DNA of 64,000 nucleotides, taken from Dysgonomonas sp. Marseille-P4361 (GTDB lineage Bacteria > Bacteroidota > Bacteroidia > Bacteroidales > Dysgonomonadaceae). Below are positions 10,304 to 18,008 of the stretch, piece by piece. The translations under genes were made by a program, and so were the position numbers. The DNA is taken from the NCBI RefSeq assembly GCF_900343125.1, contig NZ_OPYL01000002.1, positions 124,001-188,000 of the forward strand, read 5' to 3'. Every line of letters starts with the position of its first letter. Position 1 is the stretch's first letter. The notes beneath the pieces were generated by a model. That model worked only from the letters and a program-made list of their open reading frames with translations, searched no databases and was not told the origin of the DNA.

Positions 10304-10307
10304 TTTA

Positions 10308-12971
10308 TTAAAACTTATAAGTGTATGATACAGATGGTATTATTGGGAATATTGACAGTGATCGAAATTGGGGATAAGGAGCATATGTAGGTGCACCCTC
10401 GAATTGTATATCTTTATTGATAACGATCGGGTTCATATAAGAATAAGCATTATAAATACTTATATTCCAAATCCCTAAATGACCATTCTTTTTGGGTTGG
10501 TATATATTCAGACCTAGATCCAATCTGTGATATGCAGGTAATCTTACATTATTTTTTGTATCATAGTAATCTATTCCCCATCCATCGGGATATGGATATG
10601 AGGGAGCTATATTGGGTGGAAAACCGGAAGAGGATAAATCCTGATAATTCTCTAAAGAAAGAGTAATTCTATTGCCAGTCATAAATGTCCAACTGAAATT
10701 TATATCCATATTTTCTTTGATAGCATAGTTTCCCGTAATATTTACTTTATGTCTGTTGTCATACTTCGAAGGGAAGTGTCTACCTTTATTTATGTTTTCA
10801 AAATATCTGTCAGTCCACATTAATCCATAGCCTATACTACCTTTAAATTTTCCCGTTTTTTTTTCGATAAGTAAATCAGCACCATAGGCTGTCCCCTTTC
10901 CAGCAGTTAGTTTGCTATCCCAACTGCTATTTACAGGAAGTAGATTATATCCGTCTTTGTATTCGAGTAAGTTTTTCATCCACTTATGGTAGCCTTCTAC
11001 AGATAAGGAATATTTATCCTTGAAGTTGTAGTAAAGTCCTAATGACACTTGATCACTTCCTAGAGGCTTAAAATTCTTATTGATAGGCATCCAGAAGTCA
11101 GTAGGCAGACTGATATGACTATCGCTCACTTGTTGTGCAAATTGAGTCATATGTGCATAGGAAGCCTTGAGGCTTAGCACATCGGATAACATAACGCGAG
11201 TGGATATTCGAGGGTCTAATGATAAATATGTTTTGTCTGGGATTGCAAAAGTGTTAATACGTAAACCAGCATTAACTCTTACTTGCTTTGTTATTCTCCA
11301 GTCATCTTCTAAGAATAAAGATACTTCATTGGCATTGACCGGATTATTGACTTGAACGGGGGAGGATGTTGTTTCTTGTGATATTTGCTCATAAATTTTC
11401 TCCGGTACATATTTATGGTGCATATAATTTATCCCAAAGCTGACAGAATGATTGTCGGTTGGCAAATAATAGAAGGATGTCCGAAGACTTATATCATTGA
11501 TATTATTTTCTCTGATTCGCTCCATATTATCGTTTTCAGAGTTTCCCTCCTCTCCCCAATATATATAGGATGATTCTTGTAAGTTAGAGTTGTAATAAGT
11601 GTAGGAAGCAACAGTTTCTAGCTTTAGTTTGTTGCTCAGTTTATATTTCCACCCCAAAGCCGTTAAGAGATTTCCCCATTTTAGTCTGTTGACATCTTTC
11701 TTCTCAAAGGGATCGTCCTCTTTATTGGTGGAAAATTCTCTTTCACCAATTTTCAGGTAATCATTCCCATAATAGAGTATAAAATATAGATGACTTCTAG
11801 GATTAAACGTATGGTCTAGCTTCAAATTCAGATCAGTGAAAGCATAACGACCTGTTGTTTCTTTGCCTTTCTCTTTATCTTTTGAATTTATTATTGCTAG
11901 TGCAGGAGTTGTTAATAATTCTAGCCAAGATCGTCTAACCGAGAAGTTGAATGAAGTTTTATCCTTTACGATTGGGCCGCCAATATTTATATTTCCAGAT
12001 GTAAGTCCCAAACTAAAAGCTCCATGATATCTTTCCTTACTTCCACTTTTGGTTTGCACATCCATTACGCTAGATAAACGACCTCCGTATTTTGCAGGAA
12101 AAGCAGACTTGTAAAAGTCAACATTATCTATGGCTTCTACATTAAGAGAAGAAAATAATCCTCCAAGATGATTCACCTGATATAATGGGTTGCCATCAAT
12201 CATTAATAAATTTTCATCATTATTTCCTCCTCTTACATACATCCCGGCAAGCCCTTCTACTCCAGAAGAAACGCCTGGCTGTATTTGCAAAGCCTTTATT
12301 ATATCAGCTTCTCCAAAAGCGGATGGAATAGTTTTTATTTCTTTTTGAGTCATCGAAAGAGATCCCATTTGTGGAGAATAGAGTTGATTCATCTTATCTG
12401 ACATGACAACGACTTCTTCAAGATGTTTTGTTTGAGGATACAAATAAACTGTTAGTATTCTATCAGTTGTAATTGACTTTAATTCTATCATTATTCTTTC
12501 GTATCCTATTCTTGAGAAAAAAATGCTTTCTAAGTCTTCTGAAAGATCTGATGTGTAATATCCTTGTTCATCCGTTATTCCCAAATATTTATTATTGCTT
12601 GAAACATTGACTCCTTCGATGGGTTCTTCGGTTGTTTTGTCGAGAATACGAACCTTGAAAGTTTGTTTATTCTTTTTATTCTCAACGTTTTTTAATATAA
12701 TGTGCTTCTTATTAATTGTCCAACCTATTTCTGTATCTCCGAATAAGATTTTCAACACATCGTCAATATTTTTATTTTTTATATTGACATTTCTCTTTCT
12801 TTCTAAATCAATAGTTTCATTATAAACAAATGAATACTCTGTCGTATTTTCTATTTGTTTAATTATATTTCGGATCGAAGTATCCTTCGCTTTCAAACTA
12901 ATATTTGCTTTCTCTTGCGCAAAAGAAGGAAGAGAAATAAAGAATAGGAGAATAATTGATATTGTTCGCAT
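10308..12971 (-). CDS. TonB-dependent receptor with N-terminal STN signalling domain
   Basis: Outer membrane receptor of 887 residues. After a signal peptide ending SFAQ comes a secretin/TonB N-terminal (STN) domain at about residues 20-95 (DTSIRNIIKQIENTTEYSFV). Then follow a carboxypeptidase-D-like domain (about 105-180), a plug with YVRGGNNDENLLMIDGNPLY (about 245-265), and a barrel ending SVSYTYKF. STN domains contact FecR-type anti-sigma factors, and such a gene lies directly upstream (12979, gap 7). With the sigma factor at 14003 and DUF4249 at 9302 this forms a FecA-like signalling and uptake system. The ligand could be iron-siderophore, a peptide or a glycan; the sequence does not decide. 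Confidence 0.9.
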   Translation of the reverse strand: MRTISIILLFFISLPSFAQEKANISLKAKDTSIRNIIKQIENTTEYSFVYNETIDLERKRNVNIKNKNIDDVLKILFGDTEIGWTINKKHIILKNVENKKNKQTFKVRILDKTTEEPIEGVNVSSNNKYLGITDEQGYYTSDLSEDLESIFFSRIGYERIMIELKSITTDRILTVYLYPQTKHLEEVVVMSDKMNQLYSPQMGSLSMTQKEIKTIPSAFGEADIIKALQIQPGVSSGVEGLAGMYVRGGNNDENLLMIDGNPLYQVNHLGGLFSSLNVEAIDNVDFYKSAFPAKYGGRLSSVMDVQTKSGSKERYHGAFSLGLTSGNINIGGPIVKDKTSFNFSVRRSWLELLTTPALAIINSKDKEKGKETTGRYAFTDLNLKLDHTFNPRSHLYFILYYGNDYLKIGEREFSTNKEDDPFEKKDVNRLKWGNLLTALGWKYKLSNKLKLETVASYTYYNSNLQESSYIYWGEEGNSENDNMERIRENNINDISLRTSFYYLPTDNHSVSFGINYMHHKYVPEKIYEQISQETTSSPVQVNNPVNANEVSLFLEDDWRITKQVRVNAGLRINTFAIPDKTYLSLDPRISTRVMLSDVLSLKASYAHMTQFAQQVSDSHISLPTDFWMPINKNFKPLGSDQVSLGLYYNFKDKYSLSVEGYHKWMKNLLEYKDGYNLLPVNSSWDSKLTAGKGTAYGADLLIEKKTGKFKGSIGYGLMWTDRYFENINKGRHFPSKYDNRHKVNITGNYAIKENMDINFSWTFMTGNRITLSLENYQDLSSSGFPPNIAPSYPYPDGWGIDYYDTKNNVRLPAYHRLDLGLNIYQPKKNGHLGIWNISIYNAYSYMNPIVINKDIQFEGAPTYAPYPQFRSLSIFPIIPSVSYTYKF

Positions 12972-12978
12972 ATATACT

Positions 12979-13938
12979 TTATTTTTTAATAATAAATACG
13001 TTGCCTTCTACTGAATAAGAGAATTCTCCAGATTCAGCCAATATACTGATGATATTTTCTATTGAAGAGTCCTTATCGAAATTAGCTGTTATACGAAGTG
13101 TGCCAATATCTGCATTCTCTAATTGGAATGTTACCTGCTTTTCTCTTTCTAAGGTTTTGAAAATATTATCAAGAGGTTCATTATCAAAGAAAAGTTGTCC
13201 ACTCTTCCACAATATTTCATTTATAATGTTCATGGAATTCCTTAATTGTACAGTTTTCTCTTTTTTATTATATATTGACTGATCATTTGGCGTAAGTGTA
13301 TGTACAGGTCCGTTAGGTATACTAACAGAGACAGAACCTTCAAATAGACTGGTAATGATATTTTCTTCGTTTTCATATGCTGTTATATTAAATTTTGTAC
13401 CTAATACTTTTATGTCAAGATCTTCAACCTTTACAATAAAAGGTTTTTCTAGATTTTTAGCTACATCAAAATATGCCTCACCTATTAGAGATATAGACCG
13501 TATATCTCCTTTCATCTCTTTAGGGTAAATAATAGAGGATAAACTATTAAGGGTAGCCATAGAACCATCGGGAAGAGTAACCTCTTTTTGCTCTCCACAA
13601 GATGTTGATATTGTTATTAAAGAAGGAGTGCTGACCGATTGATAGATATAAAATGAAAGAATTGCAAAAATAAAGATAGCTGCGATAGATGATGCATATC
13701 TTACGAGAGTTCTATGAGGTTTGAATGACCTCCTTGATATTCGAGCTTCAATATGGAGATATGTTGATTCTGCAGAATATTGTTTTGGTAGTATCAACGG
13801 TTTTTCTGTATTTGATGTATAATACAGAAAATCTTTACCTTTGAGGTCAGCTTCAATGATAGAGTGCTCTTTTTTAGAAAGAGGTATTGCTTCTAAATAT
13901 TTTTGTCGGGCTGTTTGTACCTTATTTTTATATTTCAT
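12979..13938 (-). CDS. FecR-family anti-sigma factor
   Basis: Inner membrane anti-sigma factor, 319 residues. The N-terminal cytoplasmic part would hold the sigma factor. A membrane segment at about residues 85-105 (SIAAIFIFAILSFYIYQSV) precedes the periplasmic FecR domain (TLPDGSMATLNSLSSIIYP, then GEAYFDVAKNLEKPFIVKV). A DUF4974-type domain closes the protein (EPLDNIFKTLEREKQVTFQL). It lies 64 bases after the sigma factor and 7 before the STN receptor, the standard sigma-FecR-receptor order. Confidence 0.93.
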   Translation of the reverse strand: MKYKNKVQTARQKYLEAIPLSKKEHSIIEADLKGKDFLYYTSNTEKPLILPKQYSAESTYLHIEARISRRSFKPHRTLVRYASSIAAIFIFAILSFYIYQSVSTPSLITISTSCGEQKEVTLPDGSMATLNSLSSIIYPKEMKGDIRSISLIGEAYFDVAKNLEKPFIVKVEDLDIKVLGTKFNITAYENEENIITSLFEGSVSVSIPNGPVHTLTPNDQSIYNKKEKTVQLRNSMNIINEILWKSGQLFFDNEPLDNIFKTLEREKQVTFQLENADIGTLRITANFDKDSSIENIISILAESGEFSYSVEGNVFIIKK

Positions 13939-14002
13939 TGATTCTTTTATTGATCATTACAATAATAAAGAGCCAACAAAAAGGAAATACCCCTATTCGA
14001 AA

Positions 14003-14575
14003 TTAGAAAAAAACAGAAAAAAGATTTTCTTTTAATTCTTCATATAAGATTTTAATTGCTTTGTTCATCTGATTCTCAACTGTTTTGACGGATATTCCTA
14101 ACATCTCGGCTACCTCGGAATATTTTTTTCTTTCTTCTCTGACTAATCGAAAGACTTCGAAGCATCGAGGAGGTAGTTTCGTTAATGCAGTTTTGTATTT
14201 TTCTTGTAGTTCCTGATCTACTATTTCGGAATCAGAAAAATGTGTAGAGCTTTGCGATTCAGGTAAGTTCTCAGTCAGAAGTTCTGTCTGATTTCTATAG
14301 TTCCTTTCAATATATTTAGAAGCAGCATGTTTTAGAGCAATAAAAAGATATGCATCAGGATTACTTATTTTATCCAATACAGATCTGCTTTGCCATAAAG
14401 CAACAAATACATCTGATACTACTTCTTGCGCATAATTAGGATTATTGTTGAGGTAGTATAAAGCTTGAGAAAAAAGGCGGCTATAATAATGGTCATACAC
14501 TTTTCGGAAAGCCTGTGCATTATTATGCAATGTAACTTCCTTTATACTTTTTAATATGTCCTGATTTATATGCAT
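14003..14575 (-). CDS. ECF RNA polymerase sigma factor (Bacteroidota FecI-like)
   Basis: 190-residue sigma-70 family extracytoplasmic sigma factor. Region 2 reads FRKVYDHYYSRLFSQALYYL...AQEVVSDVFVALWQSR. Region 4 reads LPPRCFEVFRLVREERKKYSEVAEMLGISVKTVENQMNKA in pieces typical of this group. A TTG at 14584 is in frame, but ATG 14575 is preferred because a -7 box TACCTTTG lies at 14582-14589, which would leave the TTG outside the transcript. Downstream are its FecR, STN receptor and DUF4249, which it likely transcribes. Confidence 0.92.
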   Translation of the reverse strand: MHINQDILKSIKEVTLHNNAQAFRKVYDHYYSRLFSQALYYLNNNPNYAQEVVSDVFVALWQSRSVLDKISNPDAYLFIALKHAASKYIERNYRNQTELLTENLPESQSSTHFSDSEIVDQELQEKYKTALTKLPPRCFEVFRLVREERKKYSEVAEMLGISVKTVENQMNKAIKILYEELKENLFSVFF

Positions 14576-14581
14576 AAATGG

Positions 14582-14589
14582 CAAAGGTA
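14582..14589 (-). promoter_or_regulatory. -7 box (TACCTTTG) of the sigma/FecR operon
   Basis: TAnnTTTG match on the minus strand ending 7 bases before ATG 14575. Transcription would start at or next to the start codon, so the mRNA may be leaderless. No good -33 TTG was seen, as expected if another sigma factor reads it. Confidence 0.45.
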
Positions 14590-14680
14590 GAACAATCTCT
14601 GCGTTTTTAGAAAATAATATTTAATTTCATCTTTTACATAGAGTGGATTTTCTAACTCTGTTTGTGCAAATCTCTAAAAG

Positions 14681-14718
14681 AAAAAACGCTAACCAATTGA
14701 TAAATCAATGATTAGCGT
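14681..14718 (-). terminator. Intrinsic terminator of the tRNA transcript
   Basis: On the minus strand ACGCTAA (14718-14712) pairs with TTAGCGT (14692-14686), with an inner ATTGAT/ATCAAT pairing, followed by a run of six T. It lies just downstream of tRNA-Leu. Confidence 0.75.
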
Positions 14719-14727
14719 CTTCAAAAG

Positions 14728-14812
14728 TACTCGGAGCGGGACTTGAACCCGCACAACCGTAATGGTCACAAGATTTTAAGTCTTGCGTGTCTACCGATTC
14801 CACCATCCGAGC
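14728..14812 (-). tRNA. tRNA-Leu (UAA)
   Basis: An 85-base cloverleaf with a long variable arm, as in class II tRNAs. The acceptor pair is GCTCGGA/TCCGAGT, and the anticodon stem CAAGA/TCTTG encloses CTTAAAA, giving anticodon UAA. The T-loop is GTTCAAGTC. The 3' CCA is not encoded. It lies 8 bases after tRNA-Gly. Confidence 0.95.
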
Positions 14813-14820
14813 AGCCTTAG

Positions 14821-14893
<73 letters not shown>

Positions 14894-14996
14894 AAATTTA
14901 AGCTTTTAGGGAAAAGTCTTATCCTGACGTTTCAGGCTCTATTCCCGTTTAGCGAGTGCAAATGTAAAAAATGTTTTTGCTTTTTGCAAGGTTTAA

Positions 14997-15482
14997 TCAA
15001 TAAAAATCTCGAGTAATACGAAAAATGTTAGGATCAGAACTTGGTTTTACGTTATAGCGCTGTAGGTGTAGTTTTGAAGACTCTGAGGTTATCCTTCCGT
15101 CTTCCAGCAAGTTATATATCCTACCACATTCTTGGCAAGTAGCTGTGACACCTTTTTCTCTAGAAGCTTTCACCCTTATTGTAGGTGATTTTTCGTAAGG
15201 GCAACTTAAATCGAAGGCTCTAAATGGAATTTCTTCTCCTGTGTGAATACTTCTTAGTACAAGAATACCTCCATATCCAAGATATTCTCCAGCTAAAGGT
15301 TTATGCACCCCTTTAATATATTCTTTATAGTTCCCTGGTGTTCGCAGTTCGTCATCAACTAATAAATTGATTTTTAGATTTACTGGAACTTCCGGTAATA
15401 CATTAACCTCTTCTTCATTTCCGCAAGAAAAGGGAAGGAATAGGAATAATGATATTGTAAGTGCTTTCAAAAAGTTTCTCAT
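14997..15482 (-). CDS. Rieske-like lipoprotein lacking the histidine ligands
   Basis: A 161-residue lipoprotein with lipobox PFSC (Cys20) followed by acidic GNEEE. Residues about 70-125 resemble a Rieske fold (GILVLRSIHTGEEIPFRAFDLSCPYE...GVTATCQECGRIYNL). A true Rieske site is C-x-H and C-x-x-H; here it is Cys94-Pro-Tyr96 and Cys116-x-x-Cys119, so both histidines are missing and a normal 2Fe-2S cluster is unlikely. A zinc site or a purely structural role is possible. It is the last gene of the minus-strand cluster, 31 bases after queG. Confidence 0.6.
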   Translation of the reverse strand: MRNFLKALTISLFLFLPFSCGNEEEVNVLPEVPVNLKINLLVDDELRTPGNYKEYIKGVHKPLAGEYLGYGGILVLRSIHTGEEIPFRAFDLSCPYEKSPTIRVKASREKGVTATCQECGRIYNLLEDGRITSESSKLHLQRYNVKPSSDPNIFRITRDFY

Positions 15483-15513
15483 ATGATTATAAAACGTAAA
15501 ATACGAATAAATA

Positions 15514-16437
15514 TTACTCTTTTGTTCTTTTCAAAGCTTCTAAATTTCTTTTTAGTCCACTGTATTTAGCTCTTTTTACAGCAGATCCTTTGAATATGAT
15601 TTGGTATTCCTCCACACTTAGTTTATCTAGATTATCAAAAGATAAGTCGAGAAAGGATTGAGATGGCTTGAATTCATTTGTCTGATGAGGCTTGGAGTAC
15701 CTGTTCCATGGACAGACTTGTTGGCAGATATCGCATCCGTAGAAACGATTGTTTAATAGAGGAATAATATCTTTAGATATATCCTTTTTGTTCTCTATTG
15801 TTTGATAAGAAATGCATTTATTCGAATTGATTGCCCTCGGTGCTTCAATTGTTTTTGTTGGGCAAGAATCTATACAGCGAGTGCAATTACCACAAGATAG
15901 ATTTAAAGGATGATCATACTCCAATTCCAGATTAATGATCAATTCTCCCAGAAAAAAGAATGACCCTTTCTTTGGAATAATTAATAACGAATTTTTCCCG
16001 ATAAAACCAATTCCTGCTTTTGCCGCCCAATAGCGTTCCAGCACAGGAGCTGTATCAACAAATACTCGCCCCTCCATTGTAGGAACAAGAGATTTTATAT
16101 AATTGAACAATTCGAAAAGCTTATCCTTTACTATATCATGATAGTCTTTTCCATAAGCATAATAGGCAAACTGAGGATGATCGGATGGTTGCTTTTCTTC
16201 AGGGTAATAATTCAGTGCTAAGCTAATGATCGATTTTGCTCCATCTACAAGCTGTCGAGGATCGAGTCTCTTTTCTCGGTTCCGACACATATAATCCATA
16301 TCTGCTTGGAAAGAGTTTGAGATCCATTTATTGAATCCCTCTCTGTTCTCCAAATCCACCTCTTCAGCTTTGCATACACCGCAAGCGTCGAAGCCTATAG
16401 AGGATGCAAATTCTTTTATTTGAGCAGTTAGAGACAA
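15514..16437 (-). CDS. queG: Epoxyqueuosine reductase QueG
   Basis: Cytoplasmic iron-sulfur/cobalamin enzyme for the last step of queuosine synthesis in tRNA, reducing epoxyqueuosine. It has 307 residues. The DTAPVLERYWAAKAGIGFIGKN region carries the conserved active-site Asp. Two 4Fe-4S sets follow: CGNCTRCIDSCPT and the cysteines of NKCIS...CDICQQVCPWN. It is shorter than E. coli QueG (379) because the C-terminal HEAT-like region is absent, which is common in this phylum. The reading frame has no upstream ATG before an in-frame stop, so TTG at 16437 seems to be the start. The gap to the preceding gene is 9 bases. Confidence 0.93.
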   Translation of the reverse strand: MSLTAQIKEFASSIGFDACGVCKAEEVDLENREGFNKWISNSFQADMDYMCRNREKRLDPRQLVDGAKSIISLALNYYPEEKQPSDHPQFAYYAYGKDYHDIVKDKLFELFNYIKSLVPTMEGRVFVDTAPVLERYWAAKAGIGFIGKNSLLIIPKKGSFFFLGELIINLELEYDHPLNLSCGNCTRCIDSCPTKTIEAPRAINSNKCISYQTIENKKDISKDIIPLLNNRFYGCDICQQVCPWNRYSKPHQTNEFKPSQSFLDLSFDNLDKLSVEEYQIIFKGSAVKRAKYSGLKRNLEALKRTKE

Positions 16438-16446
16438 TGGAGTATT

Positions 16447-17043
16447 CTATTTTTGAAATTTATCTACTCTTCTTGCACCAAAATATTCGTATGCAGTAGG
16501 ATCTACATATATTTCTTCTTTTGTTTTTTTATTTTTGAAGATAACAAAATCATGATCCTTGAACCAACCGCTTGTTGCATTCTTATGCATATTGTTGCCA
16601 AAAAGGTATAATTTCCCCTTTTTAGGTCTTGCTTCCCACTCTTTATCTAGTCCGAAACGTTTAAGCAGGTAGTTTCCCGTAGCAGCCGTAAAAGCTGCAT
16701 AGCCCACACAGTTTGCACCCTTGTTCTGAAAAGCTTTTGATGGTTCATTATCACTATACTCGATAGAGAAGTCTAGTGCTTGGTCGGTCATGCTTAAAGA
16801 GAAGTCTATAATTTGAGAAATGTCAATGTTCTCGTCCAGTGCTTCATCATTAGGCAAATTTTGAATTATAAAGGAAGCTAAAGTTTCGTCTTTTATGTCG
16901 TAGTTTTTTCTGCTCCCGGCGTCTTCATATTTAACAGCCCATTGATATACATATCCTTTAAATACAAATAGTAACAATAGAGCAATGACAACTCCGGCAA
17001 CTATAGCTATTGTTTTATTTTGTTTGTTTTTGTCTTTTTTCAT
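16447..17043 (-). CDS. Membrane-anchored transglutaminase-like protein
   Basis: 198 residues: a short basic N-terminus, one membrane helix (about residues 11-28, TIAIVAGVVIALLLLFVF) and a periplasmic domain. In the C-terminal half a Cys-His-Asp set can be read: Cys112 in GANCVGYAAFTAA, His164 in KDHDFVIF and Asp181 in YVDPTAYE, the order and local context of transglutaminase-like cysteine proteins. It could be a peptidase or an amide-bond-forming enzyme; I do not recognise a named family. It lies 45 bases after the GT2 gene and 9 before queG. Confidence 0.55.
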   Translation of the reverse strand: MKKDKNKQNKTIAIVAGVVIALLLLFVFKGYVYQWAVKYEDAGSRKNYDIKDETLASFIIQNLPNDEALDENIDISQIIDFSLSMTDQALDFSIEYSDNEPSKAFQNKGANCVGYAAFTAATGNYLLKRFGLDKEWEARPKKGKLYLFGNNMHKNATSGWFKDHDFVIFKNKKTKEEIYVDPTAYEYFGARRVDKFQK

Positions 17044-17088
17044 TTGTCAATTTACTTAAGAAAATGTTTGTGTGCTAAAGATATAAAA

Positions 17089-17997
17089 TTATTCACCAAG
17101 TAGTCCCTTGGTTACATACCATCTAAATTGTAAGAGTTTCCAACCTTTTGTCGGAGAAAGCTTCAATGTGTAAAGGGCAAACAGTAAAAAAGATGCTGCC
17201 CATTTTATGCTTTCGGAAATGAGTCTGTCTCTATATGCTTTCTTCGAAATACCTCTGGTACGGATACGTTCACTTTTACCAATAGAGTAAGTTAACTCTT
17301 TGAAATGCGATTCAGTTAACTTCTTTTCGGGAATATAATGATAGATCCCCATTTGAGGCAGGTAGTAGAATACTTCTTTAGCTTTGGTAAGCCTGTCGTA
17401 TAGATCCTTTTCTTCGGCACCTATAAGTCCCGTACCCTTTCGACCAAGTTCTACATTGAACAAACCATATTTCTCAAAAACTTCTTTTCGGAAAGCAGAG
17501 TTGCCTCCACCCGGATATTTACCATTTTTGAAAGGTTTAGTTTTATCACCTTCGTATAAAGCACCACCGATCAATTGCTCAGTATAGTGTGATAGCCATT
17601 TAGGCTTTTCTACTTCATATACCGGGACAATAGGTCCACCACATGCACTTACATCAGGATGCACATCAAAAAAGTGTTGTATGGAAGTGAGGTAATTATC
17701 GAAAACAGTAGCGTCATCATCAACGAATACCAGTATATCACCATCACTTTCTTTCACTCCTCTATTGCGGGCATAAGATAGTCCTTGATTAGTCTCTATA
17801 AAATAGCGAAAGTTTATTTCTGGATAATCAACCTGAAACTTTTCACAAAGAGCTTCTGTACTATCTGTGCTGTTGTTGTTAATCAAAACTATTTCATAAC
17901 TCTCTTTCGAGAAATTTTGGTCAGCAATGCTTTTCATCGCATTGTAGATGTATTTTTCCCTATTGTAAGTGCAGAAAATAACAGAGAGACGCTTCAT
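17089..17997 (-). CDS. GT2 family glycosyltransferase
   Basis: A 302-residue GT-A fold glycosyltransferase. It begins LSVIFCTYNREKYIYNAMKSI, then LINNNSTDSTEAL and the nucleotide-sugar/metal motif VFVDDDATV (about residues 90-98). The acceptor-side stretch GGGNSAFRKEVFEKYG and an E-rich GAEEKDLYDRL follow. Weakly hydrophobic C-terminal residues (WAASFLLFALYTL) may touch the membrane. It starts 11 bases after the YfhO gene and probably adds sugar to a lipid-linked or surface glycan. Confidence 0.9.
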   Translation of the reverse strand: MKRLSVIFCTYNREKYIYNAMKSIADQNFSKESYEIVLINNNSTDSTEALCEKFQVDYPEINFRYFIETNQGLSYARNRGVKESDGDILVFVDDDATVFDNYLTSIQHFFDVHPDVSACGGPIVPVYEVEKPKWLSHYTEQLIGGALYEGDKTKPFKNGKYPGGGNSAFRKEVFEKYGLFNVELGRKGTGLIGAEEKDLYDRLTKAKEVFYYLPQMGIYHYIPEKKLTESHFKELTYSIGKSERIRTRGISKKAYRDRLISESIKWAASFLLFALYTLKLSPTKGWKLLQFRWYVTKGLLGE

Positions 17998-18008
17998 ATA
18001 TAAAGTTC

